A stretch of DNA of 64,000 bases, taken from NCBI GenBank assembly GCA_900469475.1, contig UBXG01000010.1:485959-549958 (forward strand). The letters run 5' to 3'. A model generated the notes under the pieces. The model was given only the letters and a program-made list of their open reading frames with translations, was not told where the DNA came from and ran no database searches. A program made the position numbers and the translations under genes. Of this stretch, positions 61,469 through 64,000 are shown piece after piece; position 1 is the first letter of the stretch; each line of letters starts with the position of its first letter. This stretch comes from Hyphomicrobiales bacterium (GTDB lineage Bacteria; Pseudomonadota; Alphaproteobacteria; Rhizobiales; Rhizobiaceae).

Positions 61469-62512
61469 TCAGTGGACGCTGGAGGCCACCCAGTTGTGCC
61501 AGTCCTGCTCGCTGCCGTGGAAAGCGTTGAGGTCGATCTTGCCTTCGACGCCGTGCGATACACCGGAGCCGGAATATTGCCAGAACAGCCATTTACGGCC
61601 CGGATAGACCTTGGACGGATGTTGAGCCACGGCGCGCAGCCAGAAGGGATAGTTGAGCAGCTCGCCACTCAGATTGTCGCGATAGAAGTCCGGAGCCGTG
61701 TAGACGATCGGACGCTGGCCGTAATGCTTTTCCAGCTTGTCCATGAAGACCTGCATCTTGGCGAGAACCTGCTCGCGCGAGGGCCGCCGCTTGCAACTTG
61801 ACTCACCGTTCCATTCCACGTCGATGACCGGCGGTAGGGCTCCGGCTTCCTTCGGCACGTTGCGAATGAACCAGTCGGCCTGCTCTCCGGCAGTCCGGCA
61901 CCAGTAGAAGAAATGATAGGCGCCATGTTTCAGGCCGGCCTGCTGGGCAGCCCGCCAGTTCTTCTTGAACATGGGATCGATGTGATCGCCGCCGTCCGTT
62001 GCCTTGATGTAGACGAAGTTCGCACCCTGCGTGCGCAGCGTATCCCAGTCGATCTCGCCCTGCCAGCGAGAGACGTCGACGCCATGGACAGCGAGCTTCC
62101 GGGGCGAGGTGGACGCACCGAAGTTGATCGGCTTGGCATCGCGGAAGCGATGGCTGTAGATCTGCATCGGCTGCTGCCGCAGGGCGCGGGGCACCGGATT
62201 CGATGGCGAGAGCATGGCGAGCGGTCGTTGCAGCGGGACTGGCGCGTCATCGTCGCCGCTCTGGTCGGAGGGCATAAGGCCCTCAGGCCGGAGATTCGTT
62301 GGCATCGCGACTGCGAGCGCCTGCTGCCGCTCGACGCGCGAAACGGTTTCGCCGATTTCGACCGAAGGCACGACCCTACTGGTCTTTGTGATGGAACCGG
62401 TCAATTCTTTCGAAGGCGGGGCGGCTTGCGCGGCTTCGCGCTCACCTCGGGCGGCGCAGCCTGAAATTGTCAGGCAGGCGAGAAGAATGGTCGATACAGC
62501 CGATAGACGCAT
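61469..62512 (-). CDS. Lipoprotein with GH25 lysozyme-like domain
   Basis: At 347 residues, this protein starts MRLSAVSTILLACLTISGC, a lipoprotein signal with the lipobox Cys. After a ~120-residue linker comes a family-25 muramidase domain: HGVDVSRWQGEIDWDTLR, FVYIKATDGGDHIDP, HGAYHFFYWCRTAGEQADWF, LPPVIDVEWNG (catalytic Asp/Glu) and KWLFWQYSGSGVSHGVEG. It should cut glycan strands in the periplasm. A start 13 codons upstream is possible. It lies upstream of the L,D-transpeptidase on the same strand, so the pair may act on the wall together. Confidence 0.87.
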   Translation of the reverse strand: MRLSAVSTILLACLTISGCAARGEREAAQAAPPSKELTGSITKTSRVVPSVEIGETVSRVERQQALAVAMPTNLRPEGLMPSDQSGDDDAPVPLQRPLAMLSPSNPVPRALRQQPMQIYSHRFRDAKPINFGASTSPRKLAVHGVDVSRWQGEIDWDTLRTQGANFVYIKATDGGDHIDPMFKKNWRAAQQAGLKHGAYHFFYWCRTAGEQADWFIRNVPKEAGALPPVIDVEWNGESSCKRRPSREQVLAKMQVFMDKLEKHYGQRPIVYTAPDFYRDNLSGELLNYPFWLRAVAQHPSKVYPGRKWLFWQYSGSGVSHGVEGKIDLNAFHGSEQDWHNWVASSVH

Positions 62513-62702
62513 AGGAACCCGTACGCAAAACACTGGAGGCGACGAGTTCACGCCGCCGGAAAGTTACAGAATCCAAGTCCTAATGGAAATTTACCAAAAA
62601 AGTTTGAATCCGAGCTTTCTCGCGCTAAAGAATCGCGCACGTCGTTCAATTATTTGCGATGCAGCCAAAAATCACCATCTGGTGACTTGTGCTAAATAAT
62701 TG

Positions 62703-63992
62703 TTATTTATGGTTTTTGTCACCGAACGTGTAGCCGGTTTCGACTGTCTTGTTGCCGAATTTTTCTCGGAGTTTGTCCATGGCTGCTTCCGCAGCGGCCC
62801 GTCGCATGGCCTGAACGTCGATAAGATCGGGCGGATCTGCGCGCCCGGCATCGCCAAGATCGGTAACCCCGATGCCGATGAGACGGAATTTCGTGCCGTC
62901 GGTTTCAGGTTCGAGCAGCCGCAGTCCGGTGCGGAAAATCCGGTCCGCGAGTTGGGTTGGGTCCTCCAGCCGACGATTGCGCGTGCGAATCTTGAAGTCT
63001 GCGGTCTTCAGCTTCAGCACGACGGTCTGGCCGGCAATGCCGCTGCGCTTCAGACGCCGGGAAACCTTCTCGGAGAGATCGCGCAGGATCGGCACGAGAT
63101 CTTCATGGCGCCAGATGTCTTCGAAGAAGGTGGTTTCGGAAGACACGCTCTTTGCCGCTTCATTAGGATGCACGGTTCGGTCGTCGATCCCGCGCGAGAG
63201 ACGGAAAAGTCGCTGGCCGATGACGCCATAACGGCGCATGAGGTCACCTTCCTCCATGGCCTGCAATTGGCCGATGGTGCGAATACCGTCGCTTTCGAGC
63301 GTAGCGGCAAAGGCCTTGCCTACTCCCCAGATGGTGGTGACCGATCGTGGCTCCAGGAAGGAGAGCGCCTCTTCCTTGCCAATGACGGAGAAGCCTCGCG
63401 GCTTCTGTAGATCGGAGGCAACCTTGGCGAGGAATTTGCAATAGGAAAGGCCGACGGAGATGGTGATGCCGACTTCCTGCTCGACGCGCTTGACGAACTT
63501 GGCGAGGATGCGCGCCGGCGGATCGTGATGCAGCCGCTGCGTGCCCTCTAGCTCAAGAAAGGCCTCGTCGATCGAAAGCGGCTGCACCAGCGGCGTCAGG
63601 TCCTGCATCATTGCACGGACCTCGCGGCCGACGCGCACGTATTTCTCCATGTTCGGCCGGATGACGACGGCCTGCGGGCACGCTTCCAGCGCCTTAAACA
63701 TCGGCATGGCGGAGCGCACCCCATGGATGCGGGCGATATAGCAGGCAGTGGAGACGACGCCGCGCTTGCCGCCACCGATGATGACGGGCTTGTCGGCCAA
63801 CTCCGGATTGTCACGTTTCTCGATGGAGGCATAAAAAGCATCGCAATCGATATGCGCCAGCGTCAGTGCGTAGAGCTCCCGGTGGTAAACGAGGCGAGGG
63901 CTTCCGCAGCTCCGGCAGCGCGTGCGCGTGGCCGATTGCTCGCTCAAACAATCGCGACAGAAGCCGGAGATCTTGTCGGGCGCATGGGTCAT
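62703..63992 (-). CDS. dinB: DNA polymerase IV (DinB) with N-terminal zinc ribbon
   Basis: This 429-residue Y-family translesion polymerase has catalytic motifs AHIDCDAFYAS and LSIDEAFLEL, the thumb FLAKVASDLQKPRG and the little finger from about 270 on. Residues 1-40 add Cys12, Cys15, Cys26 and Cys29, a zinc-ribbon not present in E. coli DinB. It may help DNA or partner binding. The gene starts eight bases from the window end, so its upstream context is not visible. Confidence 0.92.
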   Translation of the reverse strand: MTHAPDKISGFCRDCLSEQSATRTRCRSCGSPRLVYHRELYALTLAHIDCDAFYASIEKRDNPELADKPVIIGGGKRGVVSTACYIARIHGVRSAMPMFKALEACPQAVVIRPNMEKYVRVGREVRAMMQDLTPLVQPLSIDEAFLELEGTQRLHHDPPARILAKFVKRVEQEVGITISVGLSYCKFLAKVASDLQKPRGFSVIGKEEALSFLEPRSVTTIWGVGKAFAATLESDGIRTIGQLQAMEEGDLMRRYGVIGQRLFRLSRGIDDRTVHPNEAAKSVSSETTFFEDIWRHEDLVPILRDLSEKVSRRLKRSGIAGQTVVLKLKTADFKIRTRNRRLEDPTQLADRIFRTGLRLLEPETDGTKFRLIGIGVTDLGDAGRADPPDLIDVQAMRRAAAEAAMDKLREKFGNKTVETGYTFGDKNHK

Positions 63993-64000
63993 CGAGTGAG

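Noticed and set aside
1..64000. CRISPR array, prophage or insertion sequence
   Set aside because: No spaced direct repeats, phage genes, transposase frames or terminal inverted repeats were seen.

Overview
The window reads as chromosomal DNA of a Rhizobium-type alphaproteobacterium (Rhizobiales). The grounds are high-GC coding sequence, the clpP-clpX-lon-hup block, a rhizobial rkp-1 type capsular-polysaccharide operon, an uninterrupted nuoA-N operon whose NuoE carries the long extension seen in rhizobia, a downstream birA-RNase J-methylmalonyl-CoA epimerase-proS-lolCD-dnaE series, and a typical rhizobial intergenic palindrome. Species cannot be fixed from sequence reading alone.

Layout. (1) 1-2.1 kb: the 3' end of a phosphate ABC transporter ATPase (pstB) with its terminator, then a membrane diguanylate cyclase on the minus strand. 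(2) 2.1-7.8 kb: protein quality control and nucleoid genes clpP, clpX, lon and hup, with candidate RpoH-type promoters and several leader hairpins. (3) 7.8-16.4 kb: accessory genes, namely two SDR oxidoreductases, a DoxX-like membrane protein, a divergent HxlR regulator, an aldo/keto reductase, and a YhaO/YhaN (Mre11/Rad50-like) nuclease-ATPase pair. (4) 16.4-30.3 kb: a decayed glycosyltransferase followed by rkpA-G-H-I-J. These encode a 2486-residue reducing polyketide synthase, an alpha-oxoamine synthase, a 3-ketosphinganine-reductase-like SDR, an LTA-synthase-like membrane sulfatase-fold enzyme and a KpsS-like capsule protein, followed by a possible 37-residue membrane peptide. (5) 30.4-31.1 kb: tRNA-Val and two identical tRNA-Asp genes, with an unexplained structured intergenic element between them. 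(6) 31.3-47.6 kb: complex I (nuoA to nuoN) with two extra genes, one secreted small protein between nuoD and nuoE and one Ala/Lys-rich protein between nuoF and nuoG that shares its C-terminal module with NuoE. (7) 47.6-64 kb: birA, rnj, mce, a DUF1467-type protein, proS, lolC/E, lolD, two small minus-strand genes, a 28-residue peptide gene, dnaE, an L,D-transpeptidase, a GH25 lipoprotein and a zinc-ribbon DinB.

The most interesting system is rkpAGHIJ. Read together, the first three enzymes repeat the logic of sphingoid-base synthesis: acyl chain, decarboxylative condensation with an amino acid on PLP, then ketone reduction. Here a dedicated polyketide synthase supplies the chain. The genes sit directly before a phospho/sulfo-transferase-fold membrane enzyme and a beta-Kdo-transferase/export-type capsule protein. 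I infer that the operon builds a dedicated sphinganine-like lipid on which capsule (K antigen) is assembled or anchored. The rkp genes are known; the lipid structure is my inference.
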